NCBI GenBank assembly: GCA_017562135.1
Contig: QEYB01000355.1
Coordinates: forward strand, 1-64,000
DNA from: Dipylidium caninum
Taxonomy: Eukaryota; Platyhelminthes; Cestoda; Cyclophyllidea; Dipylidiidae
Length of the DNA stretch: 64,000 nt
Direction of reading: 5' to 3'
Shown: piece by piece, positions 23,688-33,177 of the stretch
How the letters are laid out: the number at the start of each line of letters is the position of its first letter
Numbering within the stretch: the first letter of the stretch is position 1
Notes under the pieces: model-generated
What the model was told of the DNA's origin: nothing
The model's input: the letters and a program-made list of their open reading frames with translations, nothing else
Database searches by the model: none
Position numbers and translations under genes: made by a program

Positions 23688-24548
23688 ATCAATGAAAGGT
23701 TTCACTCGACTCTTCTCGCTTTCCCCTTTACTGTGCTAGATGTTTGGCGTTTTGGCGAAGCGGCATTTTGGGTGGAAACAACTGAGCTGACCTCGGTGAA
23801 TCCCACTCTCAGGCAGGAGGGAGAATTCTTATCGAACAATGTGTGACATTGTTGATGCCGAAGTATATGCCGATGAGACGTCATTTGTGACATACCTTGC
23901 TTTTATTTTGATGATGCGCAACTGTGACTGTTGTCACGCACGCATTCCTTAAATTCGACTTCGGCTCGTGGTCTGCAGCAATTTCCCCAATGAATCGAGT
24001 GGTTTCCCTGTCCATACTGGCATTTTGGTAACCCATCATGGGAATAATGACTTGTCAATACTGGAGGACAGGAGATGGAAATGAGACTGACGTCTTATTT
24101 GCCGTGGGAGAGGTATATGGATGAAGCGAGCATTTTGAGGACAGCAACTACCTGTAAGGTGACCTCGTTCCGCCAGTTGCGTATAAGTTGATGAAGATGA
24201 CTTTCAACTGGCAATCTTGGAAGTGATTAAGAAGACCAGTTGGTTGAGGTGATTGTGTTTTCTCCTCAATTTCGTAGCTGCAGTTCTGATTCCCATGTTG
24301 AGTGCATAAGCCGTGAACAGCATTTCTTGCCTTTTACAGAGATGTTTCCGAGCGCCCAGTAGGTGTCGGCCAAGAAATGCAACAGTTTATCTCTAAACTT
24401 GAGCACCTTCTCCTCCACGTGTTGGTACTGTTTCGTCATGCAATCGCTATGATCAACGTCCAATCCAGGACATTGCTTGTATGCATTATTGTTCCTGATT
24501 TGATATAGACACTCAAAAGAGAGACTCAAGTGCGTTTAAAGTGGGCGC

Positions 24549-24557
24549 GGGGGGGGG
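24549..24557 (+). repeat. G9 homopolymer in a G-rich tract
   Basis: Nine consecutive G, followed by GGAGGGG shortly after. The surrounding region 23834-24740 is unique in the window, and I see no gene in it apart from short unsupported frames. Confidence 0.85.
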
Positions 24558-24749
24558 AAGGAGGGGCAAAAAGTGCAAATGCCATCTTTTTAGACTGTGT
24601 GAGGTGCATTACCAGCTACTCTCGTAGTCGGTGCCAGAGATCCATGAAGCGACTTCCTAAGCCAAGATGATAGCCTTGGAAGAGCATGAAGTGCTCGGTC
24701 CTTCCGAGTACTGTGGAGAAATGTACACTTTATGCTGATCTTTTATCTG

Positions 24750-25079
24750 TCACGACGGTAGTGAGGAGAGGCTCGGATCTCCCGAATCTCCTCTTTTACT
24801 ACAGTGTGGCGGGAGATATATGGGCTGAGGAGATGACGCGGGAACACTCTTCTTCTGGTCTACTTGGGTATCTGGTGAATCCATGTTTTTTGTGGGCGGC
24901 AATGCAATCTTTGCTGGTATTGTAGCGTGGGGTGGTGTTTCTGGCTGTCTCCAAGAGGCCGGCTTCACTGTCTCCTCAGCCTCCTGGTTTTGGGCTGCGG
25001 CCTTTAGTGCTACGGGCACTTTCACCACAATAGGATCAATCGGCGGGTAGTCGAAATTTTCGGCCTCCCTTATGGAATC
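24750..25079 (-). CDS. Proline-rich coding exon (last exon of the candidate gene)
   Basis: The frame is open from 25116 and uses DSIREAENFDYPPIDPIVVK, then VPVALKAAAQNQEAEE, then several proline-rich stretches, ending PSLSSLPS and TGA. Composition and the pyrimidine-rich acceptor before 25079 make it one of the better coding candidates in the window. It is single copy here: both inverted pair 1 and the R2 fragments stop short of it. Confidence 0.5.
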   Translation of the reverse strand, partial: DSIREAENFDYPPIDPIVVKVPVALKAAAQNQEAEETVKPASWRQPETPPHATIPAKIALPPTKNMDSPDTQVDQKKSVPASSPQPIYLPPHCSKRGDSGDPSLSSLPS

Positions 25080-26536
25080 CTTTATGAAGGTAAGTAAACT
25101 CGCGACGGGTAATCATAAGACACCACGTGCACTCCACCGCCTTGAATCTCTTCCTGCATGAGTGCAGGACAGCATTTCCGTTCTCCTCCGACCACTTCGT
25201 CAAGCTAGTACATTGCGGCAGACAATGATCTGATTGACATCAGGCGGGCTTTTCTGCCGCCTCCTCTGTCAGAGTTTCTCACTTCTCTGGCCTCCCTCTC
25301 CTCTCTCCCCTCTCGCCTCTCGCCTCTCGCCTCATAATAGTGTCTTCCAGAGCCATTTTCGTCCCACTCTCCCCAGCCTTACTCGTCAACAAGCCCCAAA
25401 CCCGCTTTCCCGCATTGGACCAATTGGCTCCTACGCCGTGCTTATTTCCTACCCCGTCGTCTCGCACTTGTCAAAATCAGACCAGGCGCCCAAATGGCAT
25501 GTGTGGCAGACAGAAGGCGAAGGAAGGAACAAATGCTTGCAATTAGGCTTAGGCTATGTACATTACATTTACCACATTTCCTTAAACAAAGAACTCTCGG
25601 GGGAGGCAGGCAGGAGGGCAGGGAGGGAGGAGGAAGTGGATTGGTGTTGAGTACTCTAATGAGACTTGGTCTTTTAGCGCAAGACATCTTCTTTCTTCCC
25701 CCACTTCCTCTGTCTCCGTCTCCACTTTCCTCTGCGTCGCTCGACGCTCTCTCGCACGTCTTTGCGTGGCAAGCCACAGCAAAATAAGTGCAGGAGGCGC
25801 GAGGTCATGCGCTTCTACAATGCAGGCAATACGAAGTGAGGCGTCGCGAGGAGTCGTGAGGAGGGGAGAGAAGGCGAGGGAGGAGCAAGGGAGGAGAGGA
25901 GAGCAGAGAAGAGAAGAGTAAAAAAGTGGAGGGGAGGGGAGGGGAGGGGAGAGGAGAAAAAAGTACAATTTGATGGTGACTCACTTTGCGGATGAAGAAG
26001 GGGGTCGCCACCTCGTCCGAGAGTGAGGGGATTCCCCGGCTCGTGGAGTCCTCTTCATCCAGTCCCAATGTGGCGATTAGGGAGAGCGAACGCCTCTCCC
26101 ACCTGCCTGACTCCTCCTTCTCCATCTTCTCGCTGCCACCACAACCCACCGCTCCACCGTCCCTCTCCTTACTCCGTGCCGAGGGCCTCGACCCACACAC
26201 GCAGCCTGAGCCACCTGAAACACAAAGTGAATTAACCGAGATGATCATGGTGATGGTATTGCTGACGACGACAGTGACAGCGAGAGTGACAGTGACGGTG
26301 ATTGTGATTGTGATGATGTGAAGAGTGGAATGAAGAGTGTCACCTCGAGTGCAGCGCAGTTTCTCACCTCCCAGTAGGTGCTCCGTCACAGTGAGCATGG
26401 TCCACAGCAAGCAGAAGACGTTGAGGTTGAGGTTGAAAGGCAGGACGTGGGGCAGCAAGAAGACGTTGAAGGCGAAGAGGCAGAGGAGGGCGATCGCCGT
26501 CTTCTCAGCGCTACTCATCCGCATCTCGGCAGCCAT
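24750..26536 (-). CDS. Candidate spliced gene, three exons, membrane-anchored protein of unknown family
   Basis: Proposed exons on the minus strand: 26536-26368 (ATG start, MAAEMRMSSAEKTAIALLCL), 26214-25985, and 25079-24750 (to TGA). Intron 1 (153 bp) has GTGAGA..TTTCAG ends; intron 2 (905 bp) has GTGAGT..AAAG. Phases agree (1, then 0), and the joined frame is about 240 residues. Exon 1 gives hydrophobic segments, CLFAFNVFLLPHVLPF and NVFCLLWTMLTV, suggesting a membrane hairpin or signal anchor. Exon 2 is charged and serine-rich and ends in EVATPFFIRK. Exon 3 is proline-rich with an acidic start. Exon 2 and exon 1 reappear at 33720-34265, but exon 3 does not. No homologue recognised; the exon 2 to 3 link is inferred. 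Confidence 0.45.
25310..25333 (+). repeat. CGCCTCT tandem array
   Basis: Heptamer repeat inside a longer CT-rich tract. The inverted arm has the complementary GAGGCGA array at about 34925-34955. Confidence 0.85.
25931..25949 (+). repeat. (GGGGA)n, quadruplex-prone
   Basis: Four consecutive GGGG runs separated by single A. The opposite arm carries a complementary C-rich tract at about 34297-34331 with a different repeat number. It lies in the pyrimidine tract (minus strand) of the proposed second intron of the candidate gene. Confidence 0.9.
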
Positions 26537-26601
26537 AACGCGCCAATGACGCAGCCACCAGACCCATGCATCGATTGCGGATGTTTTCAAATCTTTGCCA
26601 C

Positions 26602-26645
26602 GTGGAGTGGAGGAGTGGAGTGGAGTGGAGTGGAGTGGAGTGGAG
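26602..26645 (+). repeat. (TGGAG)n minisatellite
   Basis: About eight near-perfect pentamers. The counterpart at about 33616-33654 is shorter, so the array changed length after duplication or was mis-assembled. Confidence 0.9.
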
Positions 26646-28102
26646 ATTGGGTGGACATGTGGCACGCACGAACCGCACCGTGGGTGGCCTCACATGCCAC
26701 CTCGAGTCGAGTCAAGCTGATGGACCCCTCTTCATTCTCTGTCCCAACACGTAACTCCCGCAAGTCGTCTTAACCTTTTTTGGAAAGCTTTTGACAGCTT
26801 GGATCACACCTGTTGCTGCATGTGAAGGAAACCGATTCATTTTGCCTTCAAACACACCCGAGTGCGTTTTCCCTCCTCCGACATCGTTGCAGTTTCCGCC
26901 TCTTCACGCATCATCGGACAATATAGAAGGCTGAAGTGCGGTGGTACGAGCTTTGGCGGCAGAGACGTGGAGGAGAGAATTCCAAGCCGAATTCCGTAAT
27001 ATCTGCTGTGTTATTTATGCGTTATGAGGCGCCGTGATGTCTTATTGAGGGACTCTCCTTTTTTCACTGGACCAAATGGACAATCTTGTTTCTTGTCTCT
27101 CACCCATTTTAATACCATGACATCAAGTCGAGAGTGGCATTTCCCTTTCGCATCGTCAGCTTTTTCCTTTCCCACGAGACTAAGACGGGACTGCGCCTAT
27201 CTTAATCACTAGTTTCCGCTTCTCCTCTCCCTTCTGTGCATCTGTGGTGGTGATAATTGCAATCGGTCGCAGTAACGGGGCACTGACGTGAAGCCGAGAA
27301 GGCTTACAACGTTGACGATTTCTTCTTCTCTCCATTAAGCCTCACAGCCACCCTCAACGCTGCCTCGCCCTCACTCCGCAGTCGAGTTGTCACCTCACTA
27401 GTGCTCGGTGCCTTAGCCCCAGTAACTGACGCAGTGAACATTGGGGACGGAAGAAGCAGAAGAAGAAAAAGAAGACGATAGCTCCTGTTGTAGTTTCACC
27501 AAACAAAAGTCATGACCACACGCAGTTCGGCCTGATGCACTTCAGTGCGCGTCGGTGGGATTAAAGAGGGAACTTGGTGAGGAGAAATAAGTGATGATCG
27601 GAGCGGCGCTTTCCCTCAAGTAGGCAGCATCAATTACAGGCAAAAGACATCTTCCTTTCTTATAACCCCTTCACAGTGGGCTCCTCGTTTATCTGAGTGG
27701 TCGCTAGTAGAAGACAAGTGGGGCATTTCGACTGCCTGCGCAGGAGGAACATCACCTTTACCACCATTTGGCTGCTACTTCAGGCCATCGCCCGACTTCT
27801 TCACCTTCCTGCAAATGCAACGAGAAGAACAGGCCGAGGCAGACGTGTGGCGAGACGAGGAAGGTACTCACTCTCACATTCACAATCAACGCATAACAGA
27901 TTGAAGCGTGCAATTTGTACATTCTTGGGTTACCTAATTTCAGCTTTCCTGCTCAAACGTCACCGCTGAACGCCGAGGAGAATAATGTGACAATCCGCGT
28001 GGTCTTGCCGTCAGCCTAAACACTAGCCCAATCCTCCAGTCGCCAAATGAAGACGGCAGTCGTCTCGAGATCTCTAACGCCGAGGGAAAGTGTTGCCGAA
28101 AC

Positions 28103-28124
28103 TGTGTGTGTGTGTGTGTGTGTG
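28103..28124 (+). repeat. (TG)n microsatellite
   Basis: Eleven uninterrupted TG units; the inverted copy at 49191-49214 has twelve. Confidence 0.95.
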
Positions 28125-28305
28125 CACTTCTAGTGGACATAAGGCCCAAGTGGTGGCTGCTCACCACGAGATTCGACTGATGGATAGACTATGAGGCGAT
28201 TCGTCTCAGAGGTGGCCGGCAAGCGAGCTGCATGCGATTGTTCATTACACAAGCCTTCAGGGGTTTCCTACTTATCTTAAGTTGAGAATATCCTACCCAG
28301 CCGGC

Positions 28306-28535
28306 ATGAAGACACCATCGGTGCCATCTGATGCCAAGTCGACAACGCTAGTCCGTGGTGAACTCGCCATCTCGGCCATTATTTACATCGCTTTCCACAT
28401 TACTCACGACTTCGGACTCACCCGCACCGGCACCACCATCCGCACTCCCAGTCGCCGTGTCATCGGCACCTTTAAAGCCAATTTCTGCTCACACACCACC
28501 GTTGATGTGCTTCAATTATTTTGGAAGTACTTCAG
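28306..28535 (+). CDS. Candidate coding exon of unknown function
   Basis: An acceptor-like TACCCAG at 28294-28300 precedes ATG at 28306. The frame MKTPSVPSDAKSTTLVRGEL, then AISAIIYIAFHITHDFGL, then TVDVLQLFWKYF runs to a strong donor, TTCAG|GTAGGT, at 28535/28536. That leaves 76 codons plus two bases. The AISAIIYIAFHI stretch is hydrophobic. The inverted copy (about 48787-49016) has two-base gains at two homopolymers that destroy the frame, so only this copy is potentially functional. No family recognised. Confidence 0.35.
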
Positions 28536-28569
28536 GTAGGTGGTGTGTACGAGGCGTCTCATAATTATC

Positions 28570-29900
28570 ATTCACCAGATTACATGTTCGAATGCTGAAG
28601 GGTGAGGAGATGTGCGAACATGGCGTATATGCAATATGCAATGACATGAGAATCGCTTCGATAAGTTTATTGGCGACGGTGCAGAAAGTCAAGTAAGTGC
28701 TACCAAGTGCATGTGAGACAATAGAGCGAAACACTTTGCTAATAGACTCGCAGACGGAGACATCGAATCGGTAAGAAAAGCGGAATATGTTCTGGCAATT
28801 TTTATTGTGGATCGGGAGTGCTTATGGATTGAAGGGGCGAGCGTTTGGGTTCTGCACGTACCTTCTCTGTCTTCGGAGGGAATGGGTTAGTTTGTGATTG
28901 TTTAATTGCCTATCCTTGTTAATGAACGTGCGTCGAGAAAGCATGTTTGGTGTTAGGTCCCCACTGCTCCCGCAAGCGTCGCGTCGCGTCGCAGTGTGTG
29001 TATTTAGGCGAATGAATTTGGGCCTACTATTTGGGACTACACTCTTGTAGATAAGACTGATGCTGGCATTCTAGGCCCACTCACCTATGTCAGACTGGTA
29101 GAAATTATCGCAATTTCTCCTAATGCCGCTATTTGCTGTGGCGGCGGTACCTCAGGCGAAGCCGTACCAGCAGCGTGGAACAGTATGCAGTGGCTGTTTG
29201 GTACGAAGACGACCACTTTTCTTGTGAGTACAGCATTAGGCGGATGTATGGAAAATCGAGGTGTTCATGTGTACGTCATGCTGTTCTTAATTTAAGGTAA
29301 TGCTTCTTTGTTCGGCGTTGTCGCGCATAATCCTCACTAGTTCAGATTGTGAGAAATTGGGATTTTTACGCTCGGACTTGTCTCGCACCAGCATTTTCAC
29401 TGAAGTTTGGACCGCTTTGCACTGTAGCATTACGAATGACTTCTAGTTTCCTTCATTCGGTGTGTAGATGACTTACATGGATAGGAGAAAAGTGACAGTT
29501 TCCTCAGATTGTGTCTAATTCACGGAACATGGAGCAATTTAAGTGGCTCCAATTGATACGGCTTTTGGGGTGTGAGTGTGGCCTTGTGGTTTGTGTCAGT
29601 TGTGTGATTGCAAATGTGCGAATGAGAGATGGTGGGACCGTGGGTTGGCTTCTAATAGAGAGGTCAAGTCCCTGTGTCGTCTGGTTTTATTAGTGTCCCC
29701 TTTGTTCTACCATCTGAGTGGGAGGAGTCGCACTGAGCCGCGTTTATGTGGTTGGAAAGGCGTGGACGAATAGCGGTAGACTCTGGGTGCCTGACAAATA
29801 GCCCTGTCCCTTGCTGTCCGGTTGAACAAGGTGTCCCCTTTCTTCGTTGTTGGATGTCTGTTGTTTTCTGAGTCGTCATGACTGCTCGCGCCTTGGCCCT
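28570..29900 (-). repeat. Repeat families E and J, left-arm copy
   Basis: Family E at 28570-29480 followed by J at 29640-29900, reading on the minus strand as J then E, the same order as at 15230-16390 and 37960-36620. This points to a single element carrying both. Confidence 0.6.
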
Positions 29901-29989
29901 ACTCTGCGGACAAGGCGAACGGGGGCGGGTGGTAGGTGGACGTCACTGGATAGGGCACAGAAGGCTCCAATGGGTTGGGTGGAGCTTTT

Positions 29990-30640
29990 AGATAGAGTGT
30001 GGGTCTGAGACTGCGTCCTGTAGCAGTTTTTCGGATCAGTAACTTTTCGGAGTTCGAAGGCAAACCCTGCGTTCTGACCTTGCGATCTCTGCAGTTTGCG
30101 CTCCACAAATGTGACGCCATCTTTGAGGCGACGAACCTACTGAATGGAATCTTGAAGGAAAGAGGTCGACTGCACAGCGGCTTATGTCTCGCGGAGTTGG
30201 ATGTATAGAGGGCCTTTGATAGTGTTATCCGAAACACCATTTTCAGAGCGACTTCTTCTTTCGGCGCTCCAATGCTCTTGCCCGACCTCATGCAATGTGG
30301 GTATTCGGACAGCGTGGCGTTCTGGGCGTCTACCTCCTTGATACCGATGCAGGGAATGCGACAGGGGGACCCACTCTCCCCGTTGTTGTTTGTCAGGGCC
30401 GTTGAGGAGGCCTCGAGGCTCGCTTACCTAACCAAAGTGGTGAACCAGCAGGGTGAAACGGTTGATGCTCTGGCTTATACCCATGACTGAGCAGTTTTGT
30501 TACAAAATCTCTCTTCTTCGTGCTGCTCTCTCTCGTGCCACGCTGTCAAGGACTCTAGCCACATCTACGTTTGCGAGTGTCAAGTCACGATTATAGCCAC
30601 CTTTCTCGCAATATTCTATCCAATAAGTTGGTTGCCTCGA
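29990..30640 (+). pseudogene. R2-like RT fragment in inverted pair 2, left arm
   Basis: The frame reads FEATNLLNGILKERG, LCLAELDV, a stop, RAFDSVIRNTIFRA (motif A), then RQGDPLSPLLF (motif B) in a second frame. At the catalytic motif it has YTHD, where active RTs have YADD, followed at once by TGA. Beyond about 30550 it joins family sequence in reverse orientation. Dead copy. Confidence 0.8.
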
Positions 30641-31367
30641 AGTTGCCGTCACACGACATCGCTCTCTCCTTTCAACATCTCAGCTCGTCACGCCACCTCC
30701 CGATGTCTGTCAGGCGCAGGGAACCACCTGTTCCACTTCCTGCCTCCAAACTGTCCAAATGTCTCCTCTTTGTCTTTCCCTCTTTTCTTCCGCCGATGGT
30801 TTTGTGGCTGGATCACGCCTATGGATTCACACGGCCTCGAAGACGACTCGAACATTTTGCCTTGTGAAGCATTCTTGGCAGCGAATTTCACTCTTCCAGC
30901 CGCATGTATTTGCAGTTTGGACGAGAGTGTAGTGCGACCGACTCCACCATCGTTGACTACGCCGCTGCCACTTCAGTCTACTTAGGCCACTACAAGACAG
31001 CCATTGTCTTAACATCAGCCTCAACGCCAACGTCTCCATCACCGCCAATGTAACCTCAATAAGGGTCGGCCACACCGAAGAGATCTGCCCCCATTTTACT
31101 CAACACATGACAGTGACGAAAGGCGGTCAATAGGCAACTTGACTGCGGTGACATCTGCCTCTGAGCAGCGGAGTATTATGCAATCAAGATGGCATGAAAG
31201 ACTGGCTTCCTTGACTACATTTACTGCCGCATATCGTGATTTCTGTGAAACAGGCATTGCTCCGGGGGCAGTTTCTTCACAGCACTCCTCTTTCGCCGGT
31301 CCCCTTTCTCCCGATCTTCGCCAGGCCCTGAGAACTTGAGTTCGCGTTTCTCAGGTCAGGTCATGTC

Positions 31368-31583
31368 ATGCCAAAGGCTAATGGCACTGCACGCTCAGCA
31401 GCAAAGAGCAATGAATTTCCGCAAATAAGGAGAATTGTAGCACCCATCGCAATATGGCTCTGGCGAATTCTTCCTTCTTCAGTTATTGCTATGGCAGTTA
31501 CACACTCCTGTGTCATTATCTCTTCGCCTCCAGTTGCCTTATTGGGCACGAAGGAACTGCTAAAAGTGGTAGAGCTGACATAA
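31368..31583 (+). CDS. 71-residue ORF in inverted pair 2 (hypothetical)
   Basis: MPKANGTARSAAKSNEFPQI, then AIWLWRILPSSVIAMAVTHS. The hydrophobic middle could be a membrane segment. The inverted copy at 45536-45751 keeps the frame with two changes. A weakly similar region lies at about 1260-1330. It is only weakly supported, because both copies are recent duplicates and the opposite strand is also open. Confidence 0.25.
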   Translation: MPKANGTARSAAKSNEFPQIRRIVAPIAIWLWRILPSSVIAMAVTHSCVIISSPPVALLGTKELLKVVELT

Positions 31584-32830
31584 TGAATACTGTGGAAGAA
31601 ACAAATGCCCATAATTATAAAGGGCTTTGACACAGTGTCTCGCCTCGATTCTTGACAATTTGCGTAGCATTATAGAACTTTTGATACACTTTTGAATTGT
31701 TCGTGGTTGTTGGGTGCTAAAGCACGCAATGAGTCAAGTTGGTGGGTGGTTTTAGTTCATATCGTCGGCACTGAACTCTGCGAGTCATCTCTCGCTCTCC
31801 CCTCTTCCGCGCCACTTACACATTCCCGGTAACCGAGGAAAGGGAGTGCTTTCGGCTTCGTGGGTAGATCGTGGCTTTCAGCAGCATGGTGAATCGGTGT
31901 TTGAGGAACATCAGAAGGGTGTGCTTACATGGATTGCGACCCCCGTCATTAGTTGAGGTGAATTGAAGGAGGTTGTTGAAGGGCCTGCCTAGGCCTTGTC
32001 TTGTCAAGTGCAATCTCATCGCTCACCACCTTCAAGAAGGAGCATTTCCCTCCATGAACTGTGTACGGTCCTCAGGGCGGCCCAGGACTTCAGGTCGCCT
32101 TGAGGAAGATGGAGAAATAAGGAGAGGGAGGCAGATTAGGAGAGTAGACTTGGTGCTGTTTTTGCCAAATTGGCATTGTGGATGGGGTCGTCAATTGGAG
32201 TTTAGGCGAATGTCTGCTGACCCGTTGAAGTTAAGCGATTGGTGGAAAGAAGACGCCGCACTCGTTGAGAACGTGCAGAAGTGAAGTGAGAAAGTGCTTA
32301 ATATTCCTCTCCTCCCTTTCACGTTACTTTCACCTTTCTGGTAAAGGAGGTGAGTGGGTGTTTTCGGCTTCGTAAGTAGATCGCGGCTCTCAGCAGCATG
32401 GTGAATAGCACAAACTTTGTGGCATTTTGGTATCTCACGAAGGCCTGGCAGCACGCGGCTCGGTCGGATGCGTCTGAGTAGGTTTGGGGCACGTTAAATG
32501 GGAACTTGTTGGAAGCGACAAACTATAATGTGTGAAGTACTTCTTCAGTGACTTCACGAATTCCCGAAGTTCTTTGCACTGCAGCACTAGCGGATTACGG
32601 AAAAATGAGATCATTCCGTCCCGGAATGGGTGTCCCAGTGGAAGACCCCTCTCCACGTACGCATACAGCGTGTGCCAGTTGTACTGAGCCATAGACGCGG
32701 TGTGGCAAACGTTTGTCACACAGGTTTTAGTCTAAACCGGCATTAGATTTCGACTCTCTGCCCACATGGCCTCATCTCGCTAGGGAGCATTAGTCTGGAG
32801 GCAGCCTTGTCGTGGACCCAGTAGACCCAA

Positions 32831-33139
32831 GTGGCAGCGTGGTGTCTCGTGTGCACTGACGGTTTTGCGATCCCTCGGCACCAGAGTGCTAGAGGCGGTG
32901 AAGGAGGAGGAGAGGAAGGGGACGAGAAGGCGGAGGACAATGTGGGGGATGAAGAGGTAGTCAAGCGAAGTAGCAGGCCATCACAGCAACTTCAGACTAT
33001 TTTTCGTTCACAATTCTGCCTCCTGACAGCGGGCCCCGTAGCACAGTTGTTCTCGCCACATTCGCCGGAGGTTTGTGGTTCGTGGCCCAATTGGACAGCA
33101 ACTCGTGCTTCTATCCGATGCTGTTATGGTGTATTTTGA
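32831..33139 (+). CDS. Acidic repeat-borne frame, family G (hypothetical)
   Basis: 102-residue frame with an acidic core (GGEEGDEKAEDNVGDEEVV) followed by KRSSRPSQQ and FCLLTAGPVAQL. Similar acidic-then-SSR frames occur at 55615-55824 (EVLEESSRLPA), at about 6735-6885 (VDDERYAEEVEGSSRSS), and on the minus strand at about 1840-2010 (VEEDDEMQKQSEEVTRG). The loci are diverged but keep the acidic run, so this may be a low-complexity region of a former protein. No known domain. Confidence 0.3.
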   Translation: MAAWCLVCTDGFAIPRHQSARGGEGGGEEGDEKAEDNVGDEEVVKRSSRPSQQLQTIFRSQFCLLTAGPVAQLFSPHSPEVCGSWPNWTATRASIRCCYGVF

Positions 33140-33177
33140 GCCACTCGAATGAATTACGATAGAGATCACCCTAAGAC

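Larger units (their letters stand above)
19564..23833 (-). repeat. Unit A, inverted partial copy
   Basis: Reverse complement of 3485-7794 and of the matching part of copy 2. The ends are sharp: homology stops at 19564 (against 7794) and at 23833 (against 3485). Two local differences stand out near 23650-23760: a 34-bp insertion flanked by a 4-bp duplication, and loss of about 60 bp that includes a perfect hairpin present in the other copies. Confidence 0.9.
25233..27082 (+). repeat. Inverted pair 1, left arm (1.85 kb)
   Basis: Matches 33178-35039 as reverse complement over its whole length. Differences are a few substitutions and changes in simple-repeat number, such as the GGAGT array, the GGGGA array and a 6-bp in-frame repeat in a candidate exon. 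The arm contains exons 1 and 2 of the candidate gene at 24750-26536 but stops about 150 bp before exon 3. Confidence 0.92.
27139..32207 (+). repeat. Inverted pair 2, left arm (5.07 kb)
   Basis: Matches 44913-50188 as reverse complement. It begins 57 bp after the left arm of inverted pair 1 ends, so the two duplications are nearly adjacent here. Contents: a candidate exon (28306-28535), a TG microsatellite, repeat families E and J, an R2-like RT fragment (about 29990-30640) and small ORFs. Confidence 0.92.

Noticed and set aside
25442..25777. 111-residue minus-strand frame repeated at 34482-34817
   Set aside because: It overlaps the intron of the candidate gene, has an erratic proline/cysteine-rich composition, and is open on the opposite strand too. 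Conservation reflects only the recent inverted duplication.
26602..26645. Centromeric-type satellite suggested by GGAGT pentamers
   Set aside because: Only about eight units, not a long array; it is an ordinary minisatellite.
25805..26665. Single 286-residue minus-strand ORF, and its 318-residue counterpart on the plus strand at 33498-34454
   Set aside because: The frame runs through a 153-bp (multiple of three) stretch with clear GTGAGA..TTTCAG ends and through simple repeats. A spliced gene with two exons inside it explains the sequence better.
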